A DNA stretch of 39,550 bases from Chloroflexota bacterium (GCA_017881915.1 JADGQK010000019.1:1-39550), one strand, 5' to 3'; positions 28,480 to 37,261 are shown, numbered from the stretch's first letter. Notes: generated by a model from the letters alone, not told the origin. Numbers and translations: made by a program.

Positions 28480-28998
28480 GTGACGACACCAACGCCCGCC
28501 GCCGCCGAGGTCGAGCGATTGACAAGCGCCGCGGCTGCGATCGAGGCCCTCCGGGGACCGATCGAAGCGGCCGGGCCCTGGCCGGTCCGGCCCGTCGCCG
28601 GCGATGGGCCCGAGGCGGAGTGGGGAGCGCCCGAGGTCCTTGCCCATGTGGCCGAGATGCTCCAGTACTGGCTGGGCGAGATCGAACGGGTCCTGGCCGG
28701 AGCGCCCGAGCCGGTGCCGTTTGGTCGGATCGCCACGGACCCGCTGCGCACGCTGACGATCGAGCGGGACCGTTCCTTGCCGGCCAATGAGCTGATCAAC
28801 CGGATCCAGTCGGCGGTCGCTCGTTACGCCGCCCGCCTGCCCCAGCTCACGCTGGCCGAATGGGACAAACGCGGGCTTCACCCCCGGCTCGGCGAGATGA
28901 CCGTCGGGGCCATCCTCCCGCGCTTTGTGGTCGTTCACCTCGAGGAGCACGCGGCCCAGCTGCGGGCGACCCTCGCCGGCCGGGGCCCGGCCGCCTAG
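28480..28998 (+). CDS. DinB-fold/maleylpyruvate-isomerase-N-like protein
   Basis: Four-helix DinB-like pattern: WGAPEVLAHVAEMLQYWLGEIERVL ... FVVVHLEEHAAQLRATLAGRG. Confidence 0.7.
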   Translation: MTTPTPAAAEVERLTSAAAAIEALRGPIEAAGPWPVRPVAGDGPEAEWGAPEVLAHVAEMLQYWLGEIERVLAGAPEPVPFGRIATDPLRTLTIERDRSLPANELINRIQSAVARYAARLPQLTLAEWDKRGLHPRLGEMTVGAILPRFVVVHLEEHAAQLRATLAGRGPAA

Positions 28999-29189
28999 GA
29001 CGGCGGGTCGGGGCCCGGCAGCCTGGGACGCCTCCGGGCCACCACGATCCGGACGATCCCGTCCGTCGAGACCCGGTGCGGACCGGCAACTCCCCCACGT
29101 GTCGGGTCCGACTGGTACTCCCGGCTCATGGCCCGGGCAGGACTCCGGGTGCACGATCGGGGCAGAGATGACTCTCATCTCTCGGTGAA

Positions 29190-29276
29190 CCGACCGTCCA
29201 GGGCAAACCCGTCGTGAGGCGGGGACGCAAAGCCAGGGACCTCTGCCTTCGGCGGAGGCAGCCCGGCTGCCGGCGG
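29190..29276 (+). promoter_or_regulatory. Cyclic di-GMP-I (GEMM-I) riboswitch
   Basis: Matches remembered GEMM-I consensus: ccAGGGCAAACC-cguc(GUGA)ggcg-GGGACGCAAAGCC-aGGGACCU...AGGCAGCCcGGCUGCCGg; GNRA loop in the first stem, UUCG-type loop in the second. Confidence 0.92.
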
Positions 29277-29305
29277 AGATCCGCAGCCGCACTCGAGGTG
29301 CAGCG

Positions 29306-29398
29306 ATGAGGGCGAACCTGGCGCGCTTCATCATGGCTGGGGCGAACGCGCCCTCGGCTCTCACTTCGGGCGAGTCGGACAGGTTGGGTCTCACGTGA
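29306..29398 (+). CDS. Candidate small ORF, 30 aa (MRANLARFIMAGANAPSALTSGESDRLGLT)
   Basis: ATG 30 nt after the riboswitch with GAGGTG about 5 nt upstream; stop overlaps the next GTG by 4 nt (GTGA). Could instead be an untranslated expression platform. Confidence 0.4.
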   Translation: MRANLARFIMAGANAPSALTSGESDRLGLT

Positions 29399-29496
29399 AG
29401 AAACTGATCAGGTCGCAGGCCTTCCGGGTCCTGCTCGCCCTCGGAGCGCTCGGCAGCTCGGCAGTCGTGCTCGAAGCTGGTCGGCGCTGGTTCTAG
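29395..29496 (+). CDS. Candidate small membrane peptide, 33 aa (MKKLIRSQAFRVLLALGALGSSAVVLEAGRRWF)
   Basis: GTG start, basic N-terminus, hydrophobic core, basic-aromatic C-terminus; the last plausible gene on the + strand before convergent PRODH. Confidence 0.6.
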   Translation: MKKLIRSQAFRVLLALGALGSSAVVLEAGRRWF

Positions 29497-29500
29497 CAAA

Positions 29501-29550
29501 CAGGGTCGATTGACCCTGGCCGCAACGCGGGCCGCCGGATCGACCGGCGG
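29501..29550 (+). terminator. Tandem hairpins after the 33-aa ORF
   Basis: CAGGGTC-GATT-GACCCTG (29501-29518) and CCGCCGG-ATCGA-CCGGCGG (29532-29550); no T tract. Confidence 0.4.
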
Positions 29551-29576
29551 TCCGTCCGATTCAGGACACCGGCGGG

Positions 29577-30536
29577 CTAGGACGGCCGGCGGCGTTCCTC
29601 GTGGACGACGCTGCGCAGCAGGAACATCACGTTGGCTGGGCGTTCTGCCAGCCTGCGCATGAAGTACGGGTACCACTCGCGACCGTAAGGCACGTAGATC
29701 CGGACCCGATAGCCCGCCCCGACGAGCTGCTGCTGCAGGTCGCGCCGGATGCCATAGAGCATCTGGAACTCGAACCGGTCGCGCCCCAACCCCTCCCGCT
29801 CGACCAGGTCGGTAGCGGCCCGGATCATCCGGGGGTCGTGGGTGGCCAGGGCGGGCGAAGCGCCCTCGCGCAGAAGCCGGCCGAGCAGGGTCAGGTACGA
29901 CTCGTCGACCTCCGGCTTCGTCGGGAAGGCGACCGCGGCGGGTTCCCGGTACGCTCCCTTGCACAGCCGGACCGGAGCCCGCTCGGCGATCAGGGCGGTG
30001 ATGTCGTCGGCACTCCTGCGCAGCGCCGCCTGGATCACGACGCCGCTGGCCGGGTTGATCGCCCGGAGCTCCCGCCAGATCGCCAGCGTCGAGTCCGTCC
30101 TGGCGTGGTCCTCCATGTCGATTCGGACGAACGCACCGGTCGCCGCAGCCGCCTCGAAGACCCGGGCCACGTTCGCGCGACACAGCTCAGGCGACAAGTC
30201 GAGGCCCATCTGGCTGAGCTTGAGGCTGACGTTGCCGTCCAGGCCACGCCCCGCCAGGGCGTCGAGCAACTCGAGATAGCGATCGGCGGCCGCTGTGGCG
30301 GCGGCCTCGGACTGGACCGACTCGCCGAGGACGTCGACGGTGGTCCGGCGGCCGGCCGCACGGAGCCGGTCGAGGGCATCGAGCGCCTCGACCAGCGTCT
30401 CGCCGGCCACGAATCGCTGGACCATCGAGCGGGTCAACGACAGTCGGGTCGCCAGACGCCCGACTCGGGGCTGGCGCGAGAGGGACAGGATCGCCGAACG
30501 CATCGCCCGCTCGGGCAGTTCGCCGATCGCCGTCAT
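29577..30536 (-). CDS. Proline dehydrogenase (PRODH)
   Basis: GNVSLKLSQMGLDLS, VRIDMEDHARTDSTL, PVRLCKGAYREPAAVAFPTKPEVDESY, YGIRRDLQQQLVGAGYRVRIYVPYGREWYPYFMRRLAERPANVMFLLR. Confidence 0.93.
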   Translation of the reverse strand: MTAIGELPERAMRSAILSLSRQPRVGRLATRLSLTRSMVQRFVAGETLVEALDALDRLRAAGRRTTVDVLGESVQSEAAATAAADRYLELLDALAGRGLDGNVSLKLSQMGLDLSPELCRANVARVFEAAAATGAFVRIDMEDHARTDSTLAIWRELRAINPASGVVIQAALRRSADDITALIAERAPVRLCKGAYREPAAVAFPTKPEVDESYLTLLGRLLREGASPALATHDPRMIRAATDLVEREGLGRDRFEFQMLYGIRRDLQQQLVGAGYRVRIYVPYGREWYPYFMRRLAERPANVMFLLRSVVHEERRRPS

Positions 30537-30549
30537 CGGTCCGCCGGCC

Positions 30550-32517
30550 TCAGCCGGCCGCAGCTTCGTTGAGGACGTGCAGCTTGAGGAAGGCCAGGAT
30601 CCGCTCGAACCCATCGCGCCGGTTCGCCCGCTGTTCCCAACCGTGACCCTCCTCCTCGTACCACCGGATCTCGTGGTGCTTGTCCTCGATGACCAGTGCT
30701 TCGAGCAGCTTCTCACTCATCAGCGGCACAACCCGGCGGTCCTTCCGGCCGTGCAGCACGAGCAGGGGCGCCTCGATTCGCTCGGCCCGGTAGAGCGGCG
30801 ATCCACGCCGATAGGCCAGGGCGCCCGCCGGATCGTCGGGGCTGCCCATCTGGCGGTGCAGGTCGATTCGGCCGGGCCGATCGCCGTGGCGGTAGCTCTC
30901 GGCGATCTCCGAATCGCCGTACAGGTCGACGCCGGCTCGCCACAGCGACGGCTCCTCGACGAGGCAGCACAGGGTCAGGTACCCGCCGTAGGACCCGCCG
31001 TAGACCGCGAGCCGCCCGTCACACCACGGTTGCTGCTCGAGCCAGCGGGCGGCATCAATGCAGTCGAACGCGTCAGCGTGGCCCCATTCGCCGCGATTCG
31101 CCTCCCGGAACGCCCGACCGTAGCCCGTTGACCCGCGGAAATCCACATCAAGGACCGCAAAGCCCTCACGGACGAGGAGCTGCTTGAAGGGCTGCCAGGT
31201 GCGCGCGTTCTGCCACGTGGGACCACCGTGGGTATACACGATCGCCGGAACCCGGCCAGCGCCCCGCCGGCCCGTCGCCCCCGCCGGCCGCCACAGGGTC
31301 GCCTCGATGGGCAGGCCGTCCCGGGCGTTGAACCGGATCCGCTCGGGCTCGGTCCAGCGGGCGTGGCGCAGGACCGCCGGCAACGAGTCGGTCAGTGCCC
31401 GCGGCTGGTTCCGTTCGCCCGCAACTCCGGGCACCGGCAGGAGCCACAGGTCCTGCGGACGTCGCTCGCTTTCGCCGATCGCCAGGACCTGGCTGCCATC
31501 AGCCGACCAGGCGATCGCCCGCCAGACGCCCGGCCATGGCTGGATCGCCCGGCCGGCGCCGGCCGCCGGGATCGGCGCCGCGTTCTTCGGCGGCCGACCA
31601 GGCGATCGCCGGACCTGGACCCCACCCTCCGCAAGTGGGGCGACCACCAGGTCGACCAGCCCATCGTGGACGGCAATGTGGGTGAACCAGCGGCCGTCCG
31701 GCGACGGCAACGCGACCGAACCGAACCCGCCGGTCGGCTCACCGTGCTCCTGGACGCCCGACGTGAGGATCGTCCGCCCGCGCAGATCGGGGCCGACGCG
31801 GACCACCTGGAACCAGCCGTCGGCGTCGGAGATCAGGAGCAGGGCTCCGTCGGAGAGCCAGCGCGGACCGCATTCCCAGGCCCCCTGGGCCTCGATTCGA
31901 TGCTCGGCGCCGGTCGCGACCTCGAGGATCGAGACGGTCGAGCGCCAGTCGTCGACTTCGCGCTGGGCAACGAGGGCGAGTCGGGTGCCGTCGGGTGCCC
32001 AGCTGAAGTCGTCGACGTCCAGGCCGGTCGGCGTCAGCGGGGTTGCTTCGGCTGGTTTCGGATGGCGGGCCGGCCGGCCCCGACGCGGGATCGGCGCATC
32101 GATCAGCCAGACCTGGGACCAGCCCCGTCGGCGCGACACGAAGGCGAGCCGGCTGCCGTCCGGACTCCAGCGCGGGGAGCTGTTGCCGGCCGGATGCTCG
32201 GTCACCCGGACCTGGCGCGAGCCGTCTGTTCCGATGACCCAGACCGAGCCGTCCCTGATGAAGGCCAGCCGCCGGCCATCGGGCGACCAGTGCGGATCGC
32301 TGACCGACTTCTCGGACGCGGTCAGCTGGATGGCCGGGCCGCCGCGCAGCGGCAGGATGAACAGCTGGCGCGCATCGGCCGCCTCCTGGGTGTAGGCGAC
32401 GAAACGCTGGCGGGGATCGAGTCGGTACTCACGGGCTGCGTCGAAACCCAGGATTCGTTCGATGGCCAAGGGTTCGGACGAGGTGACGGCGGCCGCGTCA
32501 GCGATCAGGGAGGGCAT
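30550..32517 (-). CDS. S9 family peptidase (prolyl oligopeptidase / acylaminoacyl-peptidase type)
   Basis: WD40-like PD40 repeats (DPHWSPDGRRLAFIRDG; SPRWSPDGSRLAFVSRR) and hydrolase domain YGGSYGGYLTLCC, DSEIAESY, LVLHGRKDRRVVP, EEEGHGW. Confidence 0.94.
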   Translation of the reverse strand: MPSLIADAAAVTSSEPLAIERILGFDAAREYRLDPRQRFVAYTQEAADARQLFILPLRGGPAIQLTASEKSVSDPHWSPDGRRLAFIRDGSVWVIGTDGSRQVRVTEHPAGNSSPRWSPDGSRLAFVSRRRGWSQVWLIDAPIPRRGRPARHPKPAEATPLTPTGLDVDDFSWAPDGTRLALVAQREVDDWRSTVSILEVATGAEHRIEAQGAWECGPRWLSDGALLLISDADGWFQVVRVGPDLRGRTILTSGVQEHGEPTGGFGSVALPSPDGRWFTHIAVHDGLVDLVVAPLAEGGVQVRRSPGRPPKNAAPIPAAGAGRAIQPWPGVWRAIAWSADGSQVLAIGESERRPQDLWLLPVPGVAGERNQPRALTDSLPAVLRHARWTEPERIRFNARDGLPIEATLWRPAGATGRRGAGRVPAIVYTHGGPTWQNARTWQPFKQLLVREGFAVLDVDFRGSTGYGRAFREANRGEWGHADAFDCIDAARWLEQQPWCDGRLAVYGGSYGGYLTLCCLVEEPSLWRAGVDLYGDSEIAESYRHGDRPGRIDLHRQMGSPDDPAGALAYRRGSPLYRAERIEAPLLVLHGRKDRRVVPLMSEKLLEALVIEDKHHEIRWYEEEGHGWEQRANRRDGFERILAFLKLHVLNEAAAG

Positions 32518-32607
32518 GACCCGGATATATCACAGCAGACCGCCTTGCGACATCGGGAGATCACCGTATTGACGGGTTCAGGTGGGCGTGACACGGCTAA
32601 TTGCGCA

Positions 32608-33444
32608 TCAAATTGGCCCGACCATCGTCTCGAGCGGCTCACCGGGCGCTGGCCGCGGCGTGACCCGGATGAACCACTCATCGCCGAGCATCCGGTCGAC
32701 CATCTCCGGTGAGCCACGCTCGCCGCCCATCCCGCGGGTCTGGCTGGCATGTGCCGCCAGCGCGGCGACCTTCCGGCTCACGACCGAACGAACGTCGACG
32801 TGGGTCGTGAAGTCCTCGTCCGGGCGGGCCAGCTCGACGAACCTGCGTTGCTGGGCCAGATCGTCCGCCGTGGGCTCGCGGGCCGCTGCGCCGCCCTGCC
32901 GGGCGGCCTCCTCCATCAGCCGGCCCATCTCCGGCAAGGAGGAGCGCTGGATCGCGCAGTGGTAGAGGGCGAGGGGGCCGCCCGGCTCGCTGGCTGCTCG
33001 GCGGAACGCGGTGCTGGCAAGCAGGGAGATGGCGACGTGGTCGGGGTGACCGTAGATCCCGCCGGGGTCGAAGGTGATGATCAGCGAGGGCCTGAACCGC
33101 CGAATCTCGGCCACGATCCGCGCGATCGCTTCCTCTGGATCGGCCAGCCTCAGCGAGCCCGGCTTGGGACCCCAGCCCTCCATGCCCGAGTCGCGGTAGC
33201 CCAGGAAGACCGGCGCTTCGATCCCCAGGGCGGCACATGCCGCGCGTAGCTCGGAGAGGCGTATCTCGGGATCCATGGCGTGATCGCCGTCGTTGCCCTC
33301 CCCGCCCTCGTCACCGTTCGTGGCGCACACGACCCGGACCCGAGCCCCCCTCTCGGCCGCGAGGGCCATCGTCCCGCCAATCGAGAAGGTCTCGTCGTCC
33401 GGGTGCGCAAAGATCGCGAGCAATCCGCTCGGCGCGTCGGTCAC
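32608..33444 (-). CDS. PIG-L family deacetylase (MshB/Mca/BshB-like)
   Basis: LLAIFAHPDDETFSIGGTMALAAERGARVRVVCATNGDEG and ITFDPGGIYGHPDHVAIS; GTG start at 33444..33442 (VTDAPSG). Confidence 0.92.
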   Translation of the reverse strand: MTDAPSGLLAIFAHPDDETFSIGGTMALAAERGARVRVVCATNGDEGGEGNDGDHAMDPEIRLSELRAACAALGIEAPVFLGYRDSGMEGWGPKPGSLRLADPEEAIARIVAEIRRFRPSLIITFDPGGIYGHPDHVAISLLASTAFRRAASEPGGPLALYHCAIQRSSLPEMGRLMEEAARQGGAAAREPTADDLAQQRRFVELARPDEDFTTHVDVRSVVSRKVAALAAHASQTRGMGGERGSPEMVDRMLGDEWFIRVTPRPAPGEPLETMVGPI

Positions 33445-34493
33445 CCCGGCCAACCGCTGCGGACACACCACGGCGCGACCATCGCCAGGTGCGCCCGAAC
33501 ATGGCCGGCCAGGTCCCAATAGGTCCAGTCCCAGCCGTCGCTCGAGCGGAACTCGCCCTGATCGAGCTCGTGCGCGGCAGCGCGGATCCGCTGGCGGGCT
33601 ACCTCCAGGCGGTGGCGGACCTCGGCCCAGGGCAACGGCCTGAGCAACTCGAGATTCCGGGCATTCCAGGTATCGAGCCCCTCGGCCGGTCCGCCCCGCC
33701 AGCCGCCGCTGCGGAGGTGCTCCTCGATCGCCGCGGCACCCTCCTCGAACCAGCTGCCGAGGTGGGCGACGTGGTCCTTGAGGGACCAGTCGGGGGTTAC
33801 CCCGAAGACTTCGCGAAGTGGTGCCGGGACCGAGTCCACGAGCTGGCCGAAGGCACGGAACAGGTCGGCCTCCTCGGCCCAGAAGGCGACCTGGTCGGCG
33901 GCCCGGTCGCCCGTTCCGATCATCGGGTCCAGCCCGAACGGATCGCCCTCCACCTGGCGCTCGCGCAATCGCTCTGCCCACGGCTCGACCACCCCGAGAT
34001 GATCGAGCTGGTGGCCGTGCAGGGTCATGTAGATCCAGCCCCAGGCGTCATCGCCATGCAGGACGTCGGGCGGGAAACGCTGGGCGAGCTCGGTCAGACG
34101 CGAAATTGCCGTGCCGATGCGACTCCGGACCTCGGCCGGATGAATGCCCTCCCAGCGCTCACGCAGCGTCTCGTTGAAGTGGTCGAAGTCACCCCCGTCG
34201 AACTCCTCGTCGGTCGGCCAGCGGCCGGAATCGAGAGCCTTCTGGACGATCTCGACGCCGATCTCGGCCCAGCCCCCGATATGCGCGGCATGGTCGCGAT
34301 AGGACCACTCGGACCCGCCCGCGTCCGAGGCCGATGCACCCGGCAGGCGCCAGGCTGCGTCGTCGAGGCCGGCCCACGTGGCGCAGAACCGGTCGAGGAT
34401 CGCCCGGCCATCAGCGAAGAAGTCGCGGTCGGGGCCTCGGAAGTCGATCGCTCGAAGGTCGCCGAGCGAGGCCCGGCGCAGGTCGATGGTCAA
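33441..34493 (-). CDS. Tandem DinB-fold (maleylpyruvate isomerase N-like) protein
   Basis: Two similar halves, each with (Y/L)(R/K)DH(A/V)AH(I/L)G.W and a terminal HxxxHL-type helix. Confidence 0.78.
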   Translation of the reverse strand: MTIDLRRASLGDLRAIDFRGPDRDFFADGRAILDRFCATWAGLDDAAWRLPGASASDAGGSEWSYRDHAAHIGGWAEIGVEIVQKALDSGRWPTDEEFDGGDFDHFNETLRERWEGIHPAEVRSRIGTAISRLTELAQRFPPDVLHGDDAWGWIYMTLHGHQLDHLGVVEPWAERLRERQVEGDPFGLDPMIGTGDRAADQVAFWAEEADLFRAFGQLVDSVPAPLREVFGVTPDWSLKDHVAHLGSWFEEGAAAIEEHLRSGGWRGGPAEGLDTWNARNLELLRPLPWAEVRHRLEVARQRIRAAAHELDQGEFRSSDGWDWTYWDLAGHVRAHLAMVAPWCVRSGWPG

Positions 34494-35416
34494 TGCCGCG
34501 CCCGACCCGCCGGTCGGTTCCCGGGCTGGTCGTGCTGCCTGCCGACGCCGGCCCGGCGCGTCACCGTGCCGGTCTCGCGCTCGACGCTCGCCTCGAGCTG
34601 CTCGCCCAGTTCCACGGTTCGCCGGTAGGCGGCCCAGACCGCCTCGGAGAACACGGTCCGAAGGCGGCCCGACTCAAGCTCATGGAGGGCCGCCGCGCTT
34701 GTCCCGCCGGGCGATGTCACCATATTCCGGAGCACGGCCGGATGGTCGCCGCTGTGCTTGGCGAACGCCGTGCTGCCTTCGAGCGTCTCGATCACGAGGT
34801 CGTGGGCGACGTGGCGCGGGAAGCCGAGATGGACGGCCGCGTCGATCAGCGCCTCCATCACCAGGAACACGTAGGTCGGGCCGGTTCCGCTGACCGCGGT
34901 GGCCATCGCCACGAATTTCTCGTCGTCGACCTCGAGCTCGGTTCCCAGGGCCTGCAGCAGGGCGCGCGCCTGGCTGCGCTGTTCCTCGGTGGTGTCCGGC
35001 GTGGCGAACCAGACGGTCATCCCGCGGCCCAGGCGGGCGGGTGTGTTGGGCATGCTCCGGACGATCCGGCGATGACCAAGGAAGCCTTCCAGGGCAACGG
35101 TCGTCGCCCCCGCGATCACCGACAGGACGAGCTGACCCGGGCGGAGGTGCTGACGCAGCTCGCCGCCGACCCGGCTGAGCATCTGGGGCTTGATCGCGAG
35201 AAGGATGACATCCACCTCGTCAATCGCCTGGACGTTGTCGGGAACGGTCCGGATGCCGTACTCGCGTTCGAGCTCCTGGCGGCGCTCCAGCCGGGGATGG
35301 CTGGCGGTCACCTGATCCGGCTCGACCAGCCGGCCCCGGAGCAGGCCGGCGATCATCGCCTCGGCCATCACGCCGGAACCAACCGTTGCGATGCGGCGGC
35401 CCGCAAGAGGGGACAT
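34490..35416 (-). CDS. proC: Pyrroline-5-carboxylate reductase
   Basis: RIATVGSGVMAEAMIAGLLRG, VILLAIKPQMLSRV, VRSMPNTPARLGRGMTVW, VTSPGGTSAAALHELESG. Confidence 0.95.
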   Translation of the reverse strand: MSPLAGRRIATVGSGVMAEAMIAGLLRGRLVEPDQVTASHPRLERRQELEREYGIRTVPDNVQAIDEVDVILLAIKPQMLSRVGGELRQHLRPGQLVLSVIAGATTVALEGFLGHRRIVRSMPNTPARLGRGMTVWFATPDTTEEQRSQARALLQALGTELEVDDEKFVAMATAVSGTGPTYVFLVMEALIDAAVHLGFPRHVAHDLVIETLEGSTAFAKHSGDHPAVLRNMVTSPGGTSAAALHELESGRLRTVFSEAVWAAYRRTVELGEQLEASVERETGTVTRRAGVGRQHDQPGNRPAGRARH

Positions 35417-35434
35417 GGTCCGAGTATACGGAAC

Positions 35435-36331
35435 CTAGGCGGTGGCGCTGCCCAGCAGGAAGAAGCGTGACGTCGTCGTCACTTCGGCCCGGCTGAAGCC
35501 GGCGGCGCGGAGGGCGGCTTCGAGCTCGGCCGGTTGCCAGTAGACCTTGACCACCCGGAATTCGCGACCGTCGGCCAGGCGGCGCGGCGCGACCTCGACC
35601 TCCGCCGAGACTTCCTGATCGACGGCGCCCGAATGCGGATCGGGGCGCGAGTCGATGAACGCGAAGAGACCGCCGGGCTTCAGCCAGCGTCGGGCAAGCT
35701 CGAGGAATTCGGTCAGGCGGGCGCGCGGAACATGGCTCAGCCAGAAGCCGCAGTAGAGCGCGTCGACGGCCCGGTCGGGCTCGGCCCACGCATCGCGGAC
35801 GTGGATATGCGCACGCAGGCCATGGGCGAGGAGCCTGTCGCGAGCGCGGTCGAGCGGGAGCTCGTTGGCGTCGTAGAGCGACAGGACGCCCTTGCCAGCG
35901 AGGAGGGCCGACCACCAACCGGTCCCGGCCGCGAGCTCGACGATCTCGCCCTGGATCGGCAGTCCATCCAGCCACAGCGTCGCGCTGTCGAGGTCGGCAG
36001 TCCAGGCCAGGTCATGGACCGGGCCGCGCGAGTAGCGCCCGGTCCGCAGGTACCAGTCGTCGTACTCCGGGGCACGGGCCGCGTAGTACGCCTTCATCTC
36101 CCCGGACAGATCCTCAACGGGGGGCACGCCGTCCGCAGGCGCCGACGTGCCCGGCGCGCCGGCCGACCGCTCAGCCAGCGCCGCCTTCAGCCGAAAGCGC
36201 AGGAAGCCGTTCTCGCCCGCCCGACCGACACAGGCAGGACAGAGCTGGGCGTAGCCCTCCAGGTCGTCAGGTGAACCGACGACGTGGGCCGTCCCACACC
36301 ACAGGCAGTCGAACGCCGTCCGGAACGCCAT
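35435..36331 (-). CDS. Class I SAM-dependent methyltransferase with N-terminal Cys motif
   Basis: IVELAAGTGWWSALLAGKG, VDALYCGFWLSHVPRARLTEFLELARRWLKPGGLFAFIDSR; N-terminal CLWCGT...CPAC. Confidence 0.88.
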   Translation of the reverse strand: MAFRTAFDCLWCGTAHVVGSPDDLEGYAQLCPACVGRAGENGFLRFRLKAALAERSAGAPGTSAPADGVPPVEDLSGEMKAYYAARAPEYDDWYLRTGRYSRGPVHDLAWTADLDSATLWLDGLPIQGEIVELAAGTGWWSALLAGKGVLSLYDANELPLDRARDRLLAHGLRAHIHVRDAWAEPDRAVDALYCGFWLSHVPRARLTEFLELARRWLKPGGLFAFIDSRPDPHSGAVDQEVSAEVEVAPRRLADGREFRVVKVYWQPAELEAALRAAGFSRAEVTTTSRFFLLGSATA

Positions 36332-36334
36332 CGC

Positions 36335-37261
36335 CTAGTCGACCCGGGTCCAGCTGCCGCCGGGCGCGCTGCCCGCGGCGCCCTCCGGGTCGAACAGCTC
36401 GGCCAGCAGCTCCATGCCGTCGATCACCCGCGGTCCCGGCCGGCTGAAATAGGCCGACCCGTCGACGCAGAAGACGCGCCCGTCGCGGACGGCCGTGAGC
36501 CCAGTCCAGGATGCCGGCCGAGGCGTCCGGGCCCACTGTTCGAGACCGTCCGCGAGATGAAAGCCGCAGGGCATCAGGACGAGCATCTCAGGATCGACGT
36601 CGCGGACGGCATCCCAGCTCGTCTCGACCGATCGGCCGCCCTCGCTGCCGAGGAGGTCCCAGGCCCCGGCCCGCCGAATCTGCTCGGGTACCCAATGGCC
36701 CACGGCGAACGGCGGATCGAGCCACTCAAGGGCCACGATCCGGCGCGGGGTGCGGCCGGCTTCGCGCCGGGTGGCCACCCGGGTCTCGATCCGGCCCAGC
36801 CGTTCGCGCAACCCACCGACCACCTCGACCGCCTCGTCTTCGGCATCGGTCATCGCCCCGACCGTCGCGATCGTGTTGAAGATCCCCTCGAGGCTGGTCG
36901 GCTCGAGGGACACCACCCTGATGTCGGCGTCGATCGCGCGGGCGACCGCGTTCACCTCGCGATAGCTGAGGGCGCACGCCGGGCAGAGCTCCTGGGTGAG
37001 GATCAGGTCGGGCTCCGCAGCCTCCAGGGCGGCCTCGTCGAGCGCGTACAGCGACGAGCCGCCATGGACCGAGTGCTCGACGAGCCGATGGATCTCGCGG
37101 CTCGACGCATCGGCCTCGGCGTGCACCCTCCTGGTCATCACCGGCGTACCGGCGATCTCCGGCGGCCAATCGCATGCATGGCTGATCCCGACGAGCTCGT
37201 GGGCCAGGCCCAGGGCGCACACGATCTCGGTTGCCGACGGCAGGAGCGAGACGATTCGCAC
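36335..37261 (-). CDS. Cobalamin-binding (BtuF-like) periplasmic-binding-fold protein
   Basis: MRIVSLLPSATEIVCALGLAHELVGISHACDWPPEI; EPDLILTQELCPACALSYREV. Confidence 0.9.
   Translation of the reverse strand: MRIVSLLPSATEIVCALGLAHELVGISHACDWPPEIAGTPVMTRRVHAEADASSREIHRLVEHSVHGGSSLYALDEAALEAAEPDLILTQELCPACALSYREVNAVARAIDADIRVVSLEPTSLEGIFNTIATVGAMTDAEDEAVEVVGGLRERLGRIETRVATRREAGRTPRRIVALEWLDPPFAVGHWVPEQIRRAGAWDLLGSEGGRSVETSWDAVRDVDPEMLVLMPCGFHLADGLEQWARTPRPASWTGLTAVRDGRVFCVDGSAYFSRPGPRVIDGMELLAELFDPEGAAGSAPGGSWTRVD

Noticed and set aside
27937-30183. 748-aa minus-strand ORF
   Set aside because: Low-complexity Arg/Pro/Gly-rich translation out of frame with hppD and running antisense across the DinB gene and riboswitch; typical spurious high-GC ORF.
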